Below, in pieces: positions 50,837 through 61,600 of a stretch of DNA of 64,000 nucleotides. The notes under the pieces were generated by a model. The model did no database searches, was not told where the DNA came from, and saw nothing but the letters and a program-made list of their open reading frames with translations. Origin of the DNA: Morinoia aosen (taxonomy: Eukaryota > Arthropoda > Malacostraca > Amphipoda > Talitridae); contig CM059575.1 in assembly GCA_030386875.1 (NCBI GenBank), positions 17,012,293-17,076,292 on the forward strand, read 5' to 3'. Both the position numbers and the translations under genes were made by a program. How positions within the stretch are numbered: position 1 is the first letter of the stretch; every line of letters starts with the position of its first letter.

Positions 50837-51435
50837 GTAAGTCTACCAGGCAGTGTCCCACGTACTTGGACTCTTGTCTAGCACTTTAACGACTTTTGAG
50901 TGGTGAACAGAATTCCCGCGCAAAATGAATCTTAATTTCTATCGCTTCATAATTTGGCTTTCCGTGCTTGCAATGCAACCAATTAAATCATCGTAGTAAT
51001 TCATGTATTGTACTTAAGTGAAAGGAGTCTTCTTGTTAAAATGATCCAGAATTTGCTGTAACAGCGTCGATCAGTATAAATCGATATTTAGTTTAACCTA
51101 ATGACTTATTTTACGTTTATGTTGCGTTCAAATGCTCAATTTGAAATATGCGTATTACGCTGAAACTCTGCCCTGAACCCATACGTATAATGCATCACAT
51201 TAAAAAATATACCTGACAGATTCAATACAGCTATGAATAGTGCATGTCGATGCTCGGATTTAAAAAAATATAGTGTGCTTCATTGTATAGTCTAGGTGAG
51301 GTAGCTCTGCTGCTGCTGCTGATGGAATAAATTCTGGTTCGAAATATACTTACAGGCTTGAAAGGATGCTAGAGTTTAGGGACAAATCTGTGCTGGAATT
51401 ACATGAAATCGAATGAACTTATATCTGTGTCACAG
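50837..51435. other. Intron
   Basis: Contains a short GCT/GCTGCT microsatellite near 51310. No gene. Confidence 0.6.
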
Positions 51436-51507
51436 ATCCGACAGATGATGATCAAGCAAGAGCCGCTCTTCTTCATCCAAGCCGTCAAGCTCCACATGGA
51501 CAACATG
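51436..51507 (+). CDS. CACNA2D: Alpha-2/delta exon
   Basis: 24 codons, phase 0 at both ends, acceptor ATATCTGTGTCACAG and donor GTGAGT. IRQMMIKQEPLFFIQAVKLH then MDNM corresponds to the LRNAMVNRKTGKFSMEVKKT segment of the vertebrate protein by position. A decayed repeat of the last bases and donor (AACAAAGTGAGTCAAACC) follows at about 51531. Confidence 0.9.
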
Positions 51508-52054
51508 GTGAGTCAAACCGTCCACGTGAATAACAAAGTGAGTCAAACCATAAATTTCAGTATACGAATATGGTGAATTTAGCCCTCATGCTCCACATAG
51601 ACAACAAGGAGAGCAGTAGTTTACTTCATCGAGTTGTTAGCATGAGAGGAGTTGTTTTTTTACTCTTCATTGAATTATCTTTTTTTTTTGTTTAATCAAT
51701 TAAATTTCTTTAGGCTGATGTAACGGCTTCCTTTGTCAATTCATCTAAACGCAACAGCAGCTTTTGTAATGAGCTTTTCCTTCCATTGCGCCTGTCATCA
51801 ATAGCTTAGTTGATGTAGCGATACAACATATTCTTGAAAAATTGCCTAAGAAAAGCCGAAACCCCATCATCATTCTTTTAAACGTTTACCTCCTTCATTC
51901 TCACTGTGCTTGTCTCAGGGCAACATTAACTATTTTTGTTTTTGAATGATAGTTAATCACTTAGAGTTTTACTTCATTTAATACGTTGATGCGTAATTTC
52001 TGAAAGTCGCTGCAATTGGTACTCAATAATTGTTGTGGGAACTCCTCTCTCCAG
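51508..52054. other. Intron
   Basis: Holds a decayed duplication of the preceding exon end and donor at its start. No other feature. Confidence 0.6.
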
Positions 52055-52190
52055 AAGCGGGTCGTCACTCGACGCCAGGAATATCACGCCTTCCCCATCG
52101 AAGGCACGCCCTTCAGCCTCGGCATCGCGCTCCCCAACCCTTCTTATGCCTTCAGTGGCGAGATCGAGATCAGCAGGACGGAGGAGGATG
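52055..52190 (+). CDS. CACNA2D: Alpha-2/delta exon: TPFSLGIALP motif
   Basis: 45 codons plus one base (phase 0 in, 1 out), acceptor CTCCTCTCTCCAG and donor GTGAGG. KRVVTRRQEYHAFPIEGTPF then SLGIALPNPSYAFSGEIEIS matches KRVLVMTNDYYYTDIKGTPF and SLGVALSRGHGKYFFRGNV of alpha-2/delta-3. Overlapping frames on both strands are shadows of this GC-rich exon. Confidence 0.96.
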
Positions 52191-52566
52191 GTGAGGATCA
52201 GTGCACCAGGCCACGCTTTAGCTTTCACTCGGTTTATTTAGTTTATTAGTAATCTCTGTTCATTTTCTTTGAATGTTAATAATCCTGAAGTAGTTAACAT
52301 TAGCTTTGAGGCAATCCAAAATCGTATATTTGAACTTATATTTGCTCTTAATAAAAAGTTTGACATACTAGCTAATCGTAAACTCTCACAATCTCTAAAA
52401 AGTATTGTCCAAAATTACGTCATTAATGTGTACTGAGTATTACTGAATTCACTGTGAAATTTTCGTATTTATGCATTAGTAACTGCCGTGGATATATATG
52501 ACATTAAAGAGCATTTCCTCCGCCAAGGTAATTGCCTAAATACTATCTTGTTTTTGTGCTTTCCAG
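52191..52566. other. Short intron
   Basis: GTGAGG to TGCTTTCCAG, nothing else seen. Confidence 0.6.
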
Positions 52567-52612
52567 TGACTCACTATTTCCGGAATGGATCGTGGAACGT
52601 TCATCCGGAATG
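52567..52612 (+). CDS. CACNA2D: Alpha-2/delta exon, 46 nt
   Basis: Phase 1 in, phase 2 out, acceptor GTGCTTTCCAG and donor GTAAGT. With the borrowed base it reads VTHYFRNGSWNVHPE and shares its final tryptophan codon with the next exon, matching the family pattern that ends in HPxW just before YC. NGS is a sequon. Confidence 0.93.
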
Positions 52613-53924
52613 GTAAGTTGATTCACATGGTAACTTTGAATACGACACATTGCTGTTCCCTATCATGTATTAAACTTTAATACTGTTCCTAAAATTCCGA
52701 CTGTATATTTTTCAGACCTGGGGATACTTTTCTGCAAATAAACTACTAAAGAACTGAAGTTTATTGAAATGCTCATGAAACACTTGTACGACTTTGATCA
52801 CTTCAGGTGTAGAATCGAGTTTCTAAACTGACGACGGGACACAAAATTGACTTAAAAGACGGAGTTGCGGAGACCAAATAATTGCGTAGTTGAATTTTGG
52901 GCAACTTATTCACTGGGTTTGGGCTTTGTAGATTTCTGACACTGAACTTATGAAATATCCTACAATTAAATCGCGAAAGTTTTTGTTAATCAAATGTGAA
53001 GCTTTTCTACCCAAACCTTTTCTATCATTTGTAATTCGTAGAAACCTATCCTAACCTAACCTTGACATTAATTCGCTACATACACAACAACAGTTATCGG
53101 ATAACCATTCAGAAGTTGAACTCTTATGACACACTACGTGGGAAATTATTTGGAAAATACTTGATAAAACGCGTTTTAACTAATTTTCATACGTACATTT
53201 ATTTGTATTTCTTCAACTATGTGTAAAAATTTTGAAATTATGGAGACGTGTGATCTACAGAAGAACGACACACTGCGATACTCGTTTTTTAGCTTCAATG
53301 GTTTCGACAGTATCAATTCCTTATCCAGTTTTCTATGCTCAGTCTGACTTCGACCATTAAACAGAAACCTGCTTTTGCAAGCAATTCATAAGACAGGTTT
53401 TTGCTGGTACAGTATACTACTGTTCCCAGGAAATAAATTTACACCGGAATTCTTATTTAATTTTTATCGATTTTTACCCTACCAAGTATCAGAGAAGCAT
53501 TAATGTTGAGAAGTGTTATTTAAGACGCGAGACACTCGATATTCATGACACGAACGTTAAGTGGTTATTTTGTTCTTAATTAGGATATAATCGTAGAAGG
53601 ATGGGCGTTTTCGTGCGAACTGACTGACGGAGGGGCTAGAAAAGTTAGAATTATAAATGAAAATTTATTCATCTTCTATTTGAACAGTCTCTCTCCTATT
53701 TATGAATATATATTTGACACTCTCCAGGTTTGCCCTGACACGATCATCATTTCCCCTAGTAATTAATCAGCTGCTTGTTATCCTAACCGAGAGTTTGCAA
53801 TTACTATGATTTTACATTCCCGATTTAATGTTTCTTTCTTCCCTAAATAACTTTTGAAATTTTAAATGCAAGATGAATTGGCTTCTTATTTCCGACAATA
53901 AGACAGTGGGAAAAAGTGTTGTCA
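52613..53924. other. Intron, proximal part
   Basis: AT-rich. A short CCTATCCTAACCTAACC (telomere-like) stretch lies near 53045. No gene. Confidence 0.55.
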
Positions 53925-54425
53925 TGAGTTTAGGTTTACTACGTGTGTTCTGGCAGTTACCACAAGATTTTGCTAACTATACTGGCCGTGTGCCTCGGCA
54001 GGGTGTACTGCCAGTACAAGTACGAGAAGTTTACGTATACTAAGTGTTTTCTGGCAATTACTACACGACGTTGCTAACTACTGACCGTGTGCCTCGGCAG
54101 GGTGTACTGCCAGTACAAGTACGAGAAGTTTACGTATACTAAGTGTGTTCTGGCAATTACTACACGACGTTGCTAACTACTGACCTTGTGCCTCGGCAGG
54201 GTGTACTGCCAGTACAAGTACGAGAAGTTTACGTATACTAAGTGTGTTCTGGCAATTACTACACGACGTTGCTAACTACTGACCTTGTGCCTCGGCAGGG
54301 TGTACTGCCAGTACAAGTACGAGAAGTTTACGTATACTAAGTGTGTTCTGGCAATTACTACACGACGTTGCTAACTACTGACCGTGTGCCTCGGCAGGGT
54401 GTACTGCCAGTACAAGTACGAGAAG
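53925..54425 (+). repeat. 99-bp tandem array duplicating a 3' splice site and exon start
   Basis: Five acceptors of identical form (TGTGCCTCGGCAG) end at 54001, 54100, 54199, 54298 and 54397, exactly 99 bp apart. Each is followed by GGTGTACTGCCAGTACAAGT and ACGAGAAG, the start of the next alpha-2/delta exon, and preceded by TTGCTAAC, a good branch-point sequence. Only the last copy continues into a full exon. A more diverged unit (about 53925-54001) seems to be the founder. The four earlier copies reach an in-frame TAA within about 25 codons. Confidence 0.95.
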
Positions 54426-54555
54426 CCCTTCGGGGCGCCGTACCTGGAGACGCCAGAGTCGCTCCTCCTCCACTTCCTGAGCAGAGCGCGGATGCAGGGC
54501 TGGAAGTGGCGGTCCACACGGACCATCCCTCCCACCAACCCTGACAAGGATTCCT
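54398..54555 (+). CDS. CACNA2D: Alpha-2/delta exon after the acceptor array
   Basis: One base completes a tryptophan codon, then 52 codons plus one base (phase 2 in, 1 out), donor GTGAGT. It reads VYCQYKYEKPFGAPYLETPE, SLLLHFLSRARMQGWKWRST and RTIPPTNPDKDS. The pattern YCxYxYE...TPEexLLHFLxxxxxxGWKW is that of arthropod alpha-2/delta. The acceptor at 54397 is used because only this copy continues beyond EKYEK-like sequence into open frame. Confidence 0.95.
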
Positions 54556-54739
54556 GTGAGTCTCTCCCGCCGCGCATCAATTACAAATCAGAAAATTTGA
54601 GATGCTTCTAAATAATCTATAATTCGGCTTAGGGATCCTATAAATTCTAGCTTCACTCACAGTAGAATACGTGTGAGAGTGACTGCCTAATTATTGAGTG
54701 TTGAATTCGACTAACTCTCTCGTTTCTAACCCACGGCAG

Positions 54740-54787
54740 CCAAGCAGCAACCCCAAGGGGATGAGGAGAAGAGAAAAAGTTATTTTT
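54740..54787 (+). CDS. CACNA2D: Alpha-2/delta exon, 48 nt (SKQQPQGDEEKRKSYF)
   Basis: Phase 1 at both ends, 48 bases, acceptor AACCCACGGCAG and donor GTGAGT. It adds a hydrophilic 16-residue stretch ending SYF directly before the conserved CDxxLxQSLLFDA block; SYFC is also what I recall from insect homologues, so it is probably constitutive. Skipping it would keep the frame and give DS-CDKTLIQ, closer to the vertebrate QCDKELIQ. Confidence 0.85.
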
Positions 54788-55340
54788 GTGAGTATTGTTG
54801 CGTTATATACCAAAATTTAGTTTGCAGCACAAGGCTTTTCTGTGTTTTTAGATCCAGTTTTCCGCAGTCGAAACGGTTGAGAGTCCAGCCTTTAATCAAT
54901 GTCAAAATTGAAATTATGCTTTCGAAGAGACTCCAACAGAAAGTATTTCGACGTTCAAGAAGCTCATTGAAAGAGACAAGACGTTCTAGCACTTTTTTAC
55001 GTTTTCCTGTAAATTTTTCTGAAATTTTGACATAGAAGGAATGTTATTGCTCTCTTTCAACTTTCTTCAGAGAATTTTTTTATAATGGAAATCTGCAATT
55101 AAAGAAATATTTGCCCCGCGACGCTTTTGCAAATAAAATAAAAAATATTGTGAATTTAATACATGACTAAACTGAAATAACGTTGTAGCTAATTTTACAC
55201 ATCTATTAGACGTTTAAAGCCTATCGAAATGTTGTATCAAATATCTTGAACTCTTATATTAATGTAAATAAAATCTATCACTATATTGACTAGAATTATG
55301 GATTCTGACAATTTATTTCTGTGCATCTCGTTCGTTGCAG
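54788..55340. other. Intron
   Basis: No other feature supported. Confidence 0.6.
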
Positions 55341-55431
55341 GCGATAAGACGCTCATCCAATCGCTGCTCTTTGACGCCAAAGTGACGGACGTGTACAACG
55401 AGTCAGCCAGTGACTCCACTTCCAGTGCAAA
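55341..55431 (+). CDS. CACNA2D: Alpha-2/delta exon: CDKTLIQSLLFDAKVT
   Basis: 91 bases (phase 1 in, 2 out), acceptor CTCGTTCGTTGCAG. With the borrowed base it reads CDKTLIQSLLFDAKVTDVYN then ESASDSTSSA. This matches CDKELIQEVLFDAVVSAPIE of alpha-2/delta-3. The donor is AA|GTGAGC at 55432; read through, an in-frame TGA follows at once, so splicing here is required. NES is a sequon. Confidence 0.95.
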
Positions 55432-57845
55432 GTGAGCGCTAGGATGTAAGCCAAGCGAACAAGCCTTGTGAACCTTCAGTGTTAGTCAGGGGACAATTTT
55501 TCTATGGTCATGGAACAGCTCTTTTCTCAGGGCTGAACACCAATATGCAATGTGGTGGTGAGGAAAGAAATGTTGAAATTGCTAACGAGCGCTCTCGTCA
55601 TGAACCATCTCCATTCGGTCAGGTCCGCACTCGGAAAGCTGAATTTTTTCTCATTATGAAAAGACCATATATGGATTAGAATGGAACGAGATTAATCACA
55701 AGCTGCTCCATTCACCGAGGGTATTATTTACTCTGAATTAATATTTCGCAGAAGCTTTTTCGCGAACTGAGATAAAGCTTTCTTGATAGACGAGCATAAG
55801 TTGCGTGCAGTTCTGAGGGGGGACATGCACTAAAGTAGCAGCGCAAGTAATCCTTGCTGGAGATGAGAAAGTAAGAACGATGCAGTCTCCAGTTCCTGAT
55901 TGCACTAAATATGATGTAATTATCAATCAATTCCAGGCCCCTTGTCTTATTTCCATGGCTTCCAGTACACACGTATAACACAATGATAGCTGGTTCATTT
56001 AAAACTTTAGTGCTAACAGAATGTCAGCTTTGTATACTCGAGTGTAGAAGTAACATTTTCTGTACATATCATCCTCTTATTTGAAGGTATGAAAGTATTC
56101 CCGGGCCCTCCTGAGTCATTCTAACGAATACTGTAATCTTAATCCTTATTTCAAAAAATATTGTAGACCTTAAATGAAAAAAATGTATTAGAGTTAATGT
56201 TAGACGTTGAATACTGAATGACAGTTTGACTTATAACGTAAGGAAGGGCTACTGCAAAAATAATCGATGTGTCATTAGATATTCTAACTGATGAAAATTA
56301 AATTTGAAATTGATTTCGTTGCAGATTAAATTGTGCAGTGTAAATGGGTCAGTATAATGTGAAAAGATTTGCAAAAGATTTCTATATCTCATAGAGAATC
56401 GTACTTTGTGATGCTCTTCCCTTAAATACTACTCTGTGTACCACACACATGGATTAATTAGTAATGGTTACGACGAAAACAAAGCGGCATTCGTTACCAT
56501 CGATAATCAAGTCGGTAAATCTGCCATAGAAGCGTTCGTAACGGCAGTTTTTGATGTGCATGTATTTCACAATTTCCTGCGCCATGTAGCACTATTCTTA
56601 GACCTAACTAGAAAAAATGGTTGGGAATTTTTAGTTCTTAAAATACCCATCTCACTCATGGTCAATGAAAAAGTATAATAAAAATTTCGTTAGTTCGTAA
56701 CTATAAAACAACGATGAACAGAAGAGGCTTGGGATAAGAAAAAATAAGAAGGTCCGAGGAATTTTATATGTATCAATATGAGAGATGCTCAGTGAGGTAC
56801 TTAGGCAGTTAAGAAACACTATTACCGAACGTATTATAGCTCTGTCACTCCTGTTGTTGGTCGTATTATGGCTAAGAGCTACATCACTCTTGCTGCTGGA
56901 AATCTGCAAGCCCCAGTGCCTTGTTAGGATGTTCCCTTCAGGTTACCTCGTCTTGCAGTTCCAAACTCAAATTATACGTGCGCCACAAATGCAGTGTAAT
57001 AGAATCCTTACTGTCTTTCACTTCGCTGAATTGTTCGCGACTTCAGCATTGCTCGTTTAAAATGGATAAGTGTTGCATATTAAAATAAGGTGGTACTCAT
57101 GATACGTTTTCCTGCAGTATGTGTATTGATTGAAATATAGCGTACCTATTTTGGTATGGGTAGAATAAACTCATTAACAGTTTTTCCTGCATAATTCTTT
57201 TTAAAGAGTTTGAGCTAGTATAGTGTCGGCGGAGACGGCGTTCGTTTCCCAGCACAGCTCCGTCTAACCGCTGTGCCGTCAGCGCTTGTGTTTCTGAAAG
57301 TGTAATGAGTATCATCTACTCATATAGTTGAATTTGCATTGATAAAATAAATTTTATGGAGTTCGTGGAATAAATTAACTTTTAATTGAATTTAAATTTA
57401 TTTAAATAACTAAATAATAGTGAAAAGTAAGCATTAAGACAATGAAATGCTTTTATGACATTGAGATTTGAATTATATACGAACTCAAACTTTCGGTGAT
57501 TCTAATACTAGGTTTAACTTCTCATGTAAACAATTAAATGGAGAGGAAGCCACAGGCGATTGCTAAATTATATTTTAGCTTCGCATCACAAAATGAGTTA
57601 GGAAATTAAATCGCTTAATATTTGGTAGACAATTTTCATTCACAGTCCCTTTTATGCTGCATGCATCTTAGGTAACGCTCAATAACTCTCACTGTATTTT
57701 TTATGTATAAGAATGTAGAACGAGACAAAATTACATAATATCACTGCATTCAATTCTTGCGTTAGGAGTTCGGACGACCACAAGTCAGTTGATAATGTAT
57801 ATATAAACACCCACTCATTTATATGTATCACTAATGTTGATATAT

Positions 57846-57882
57846 GAGTGTGTGTGTGTGAGTGCGTGTGTGTGTGAATGTA
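57846..57882. repeat. (GT)n microsatellite
   Basis: Interrupted TG/GT run (GAGTGTGTGTGTGTGAGTGC and onward). Confidence 0.95.
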
Positions 57883-58440
57883 TGTAGATTCCATGTAATA
57901 TGAAAATCATGGATTAGTTTAAAAAAAAATTTTCTTAGGGTGAGGAAGTAACGTTTTTGTTCCAGAAAAATTTAAACTATAATAACGTTCTCTGATGTAG
58001 AAAACAATGAAATTTGAAGAAGAAAAAAAACACAATTACCTCACGAAAAAATAGCACAATTACCTTCCACATAACAACTTCCTAACTATACAAAATTTTC
58101 ACTTGTCAACGTACGAAGGGATACCCGAAAGACACCGAACTCATTTTTTTGTGAATAATTCATTTAATGTAAAAAATTGTTCAATTCTCTTTACAGTACT
58201 CTCCTCTGGCGTTTATACACTATAGTCTTATTTTCCCACCCCTTGTACAAAGCCATTCCTTTTATTCGTCCTTGAGTTTTCTCTTCACCTCAACAAAACA
58301 TTTTTCATTCACGTCGGTTAGCATTCGGCGAAATAAACTGGTCGAACAGAGCAAAGACGGATGGAAGGCGAGATGAGGTACAAAGATCAAACCATTTTTT
58401 ATTGCACTGACCGGATTGTGAGAACACAGTCGCTATTATT

Positions 58441-58640
58441 GCTCTCCGTGGTACAGTGGTTAAGGGATCGAGCTCGTATATTGGAGTCTCGGGTTCGATT
58501 CCCGGCGCTGGCGCGGAGATTTTCCCCGTTGGGTATAAGGGAAAGCTCAAGCACAATACCCCACTCAACCCAGGTGTCGGAAATGGGTACCGGCTTTACG
58601 GGGGAACCGTCATGGTGTCCTATATATATAGGGTTAGTTA
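58441..58640 (+). mobile_element. tRNA-derived SINE
   Basis: The head is tRNA-like, with an A-box-type TGGTACAGTGGTTAAGG at 58449-58465 and a perfect B-box GGTTCGATTCC at 58492-58502, about 43 bp apart. It lacks a clean acceptor stem and is followed by an unrelated body (about 58514-58620) ending in a TATATATATAG tract. This is the structure of a SINE with internal RNA polymerase III promoter. The 3' end is uncertain and no target-site duplication is clear. Confidence 0.8.
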
Positions 58641-61600
58641 TAAGACATTTGAAAACCAATGCTTAGATCATATGTATCAGGCTTGATTGGAAATGAAGCA
58701 TCCCAAAGATGCCGATGTTAACCTTTATTCTGGGGGAAAAACCAGCCGCCAAACTGCTACGAATTCCTTTAAAATTCAGCGAAATAAACTCCACGTCTTT
58801 CCATGCGCCCTCACAACTTCTTCAAAGTTTCTTCAGCGATCTCCTAAAAAGATTGAGTAAATCTTTTCAATATTTTCATCAATTTCCGATAAGAGCGAGA
58901 TTCGTCATCAACAGACATGACATCTTTAGAAATGAGAAAATCGCTTAAGCACTGGATTTTTCTCAATTGTATTACCTTTGTAAGTCATTTTTAAACATTT
59001 CAGGAGTTATTGTGCACGTTTCCCGTGCAAGAAGCGAAACTTTGTAGTCGCACGTTGCTTGCAAGAATCAGCCATTTTAACTACGATCATACGCACCACC
59101 TGTCACTAAGAATTTCACGCAAGCCGAACGTGACCTACATTAGCAACACACCTGTCTTATTGGCTCGCGAATGTTAACTTTATTTTCCTCTGGCAGCAGA
59201 ATGCAGTAATACAAAAATTGTACCTATCACAATGTAATTTCGGGTTCTTTTCGGTACCCCCTCGTACTTGTGAAGGACAAAGACCTAGTTTAATTCACTT
59301 AATCTTGTGTTGACGTAAATGTTTCCAACTCGGTACGTTGGGGGCACTGGTGAACACAATTTTCATGTCATCGTTCATCTATATTTCTCTACCAAATATT
59401 TCTGAAAGTGCACAGTTTAAAGCACTGTCTCTCAAAGTCGATATATTTTTGTTTGTTTCTTTTGTGTGTGTTTTAAAATCATAAATGTGCATTTTTGTTG
59501 AAATATTTCGTAATTTGATTCTAACTTAAAACAATGTAAAATTTATTTAACACATTCCCTATTTAACACATTCCCGAAGTTCAACGCATCCTTGAAGTTT
59601 TCGAAACGTTTTACTAAAGTATGGCTGAGCGTTCGAGAGAACCGTGAACTTGAATCTTGCTTCTTTTTGTTTGCATCCCCATTAACTAACGCACTCTTTA
59701 ATGTCTCCTCATTAGTCCTCTTCAGATGTACATTGAACTCATGTACAGGTGAGACTTCTTCAGCTCTGGTGTTGAGAAAATGCAAAATCTTGTTCGTTTT
59801 CCGTACTGATAATAGAATATTTTAACATTTACGAAAAGATCGCCCCTTTTATTCCTCCTCTGCGAAAAAGTAAGTATTTCCGAACGTACTTAGAGCCCAT
59901 AAGACTCCACAAATATTGTGTTCAGAATGAGAGAATGTTAGAGTTAGAGAAGACCACGGGCGATTTGTGCATTGGAACGTTCTTCAAGATGGCAATAAAA
60001 TCTCATGAATTTGAACTATAGCAGAGAAACCAAATTGAAGTAATTTTGACAGTATTACATATCTGATATTGAAATTATTTTATCTGATTATAGGGGAGCG
60101 ACCACGCCCCCTAGAAGGAGCACCATATTTTTCTGTGTAATCGTAGTAAAAATGTACCATGCAGCCTGAAATCTTTATTATTTATACTTCATGATTGTGT
60201 ACAAGATGGTGTTAGAAATACATATTCATTTAGCTTAGCTCAAAGTAAGGCATTATTAAGCGTTTGTTCGTTTGAGCTTGAAAATGCTCAACAGACTCAT
60301 AAGAGCGCTACTCTGGGAATAGCGCAGAATGAATGACTATAAACCAAGTGTCAGGAGATGAATTTAATTAAAAGTCTCTGTCATTGTGTAAGAGATTGAG
60401 AACACTTATTGATTTTTGTCTAAGAAGAAATAACCTATTGAACTTAGATTGATTTAAAATTTCACATTGCTTGGGATAGAAGCGACCCCTACGAGCGAGA
60501 GAACAAGGACATAATCGTGGGTAACGGAGTACGCGATAAAATGAAGTTTCAATGAGTATAGCTACGAGACCTCGACGTTCTTCAGTCCGCATGCCAGTTG
60601 TCTTACGCTCTCTTGAAGATAAAAAATCCAAGTCGCCCACATCGCAGAGCCGGCGTATAGGAATTATTTCTCCTACGTGAGGTTTGCTCTACACAATAAT
60701 GATTAAAAACCAAGAGGATTTCCACCATCAGATGGTTCAGGATATTGATGCTATGTTTTTGATATTGATGTATGTTTTACTACATAGTTTTTTGTTTTCG
60801 AAGCGCAGACTAACACCATAGGCTCAATTTTGCTCCAATGAGCCTCCACGATCTTGGTACGTAAAGGTAAAAGTTCTTACGACAAAATCTGATGAAGCAG
60901 GCATCGATGGTGACTTCATAAGGTTTTCTTTTAATCCCATTTCATGTTCTTTATGTTAAGATTATTAGTAAAATTTATCGAAGCTGGTGCGCACGTTAGC
61001 TGCAGGGGACTCACATTGCAGGGTTTTGCCCCTTCAACATATTCTCTCATAGGACGATGTACTGCTCCCTCTCCACTATGTACACTCACTCAAGCTGCCT
61101 GGATCCCACTCTCATTCACAGTCTCCTTACTTCACCTAATAGTGTCTTAATAACTGTGTCCTATTTCTAAGTGTTTCATTTTTCACATGTTATGTTTACA
61201 AAAACTATTTCCAATTTTGGTCAGCACTCTTTTTTTTTGATGATCTCAGTCCTCCCATACCCATAGAAATATTCAGACATGTGTCTCTATAATGGTAATT
61301 CTATTTTTCTTTTTGCTTTTTGACTCCCCGATACAGTCTTAAGAGTTGAATCTTTTTCCTTCTGAACCCGGATGCTCACTGACACTTTCACTTTTCATCA
61401 TAAATACCTGTTTTGAGATGGAGATTTTCTCTTTCTCGTTCATTTAATATTCCCTCTTTCTGTGCGATTTTAATTTTCTGCATTTTTGTTCGTACTTGTC
61501 TAGCACCGCGAACACCAGAGTGCATTCATACATATATCATACGACACATACCCAACGCTTCAACTACACTCCAGAGTTTATACAACACATAAATTAACTT

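Noticed and set aside
52016-52249. Overlapping open frames on both strands, 68-84 codons
   Set aside because: Shadows of the GC-rich alpha-2/delta exon 52055-52190.
54341-54580. Alternative frames on both strands over the acceptor array
   Set aside because: Shadows of the exon 54398-54555 and of the 99-bp repeat.
55432-55440. In-frame TGA directly after the exon ending at 55431 as the true stop codon
   Set aside because: The GTGAGC donor context, the phase match to the exon at 63975, and the family length (several hundred residues more) show the protein continues.
58441-58513. Genuine tRNA gene
   Set aside because: A and B boxes are present, but no proper acceptor-stem pairing is seen and a SINE body follows.
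58361-58686. Open frames on both strands of 76-101 codons
   Set aside because: Translations of the tRNA-derived SINE.
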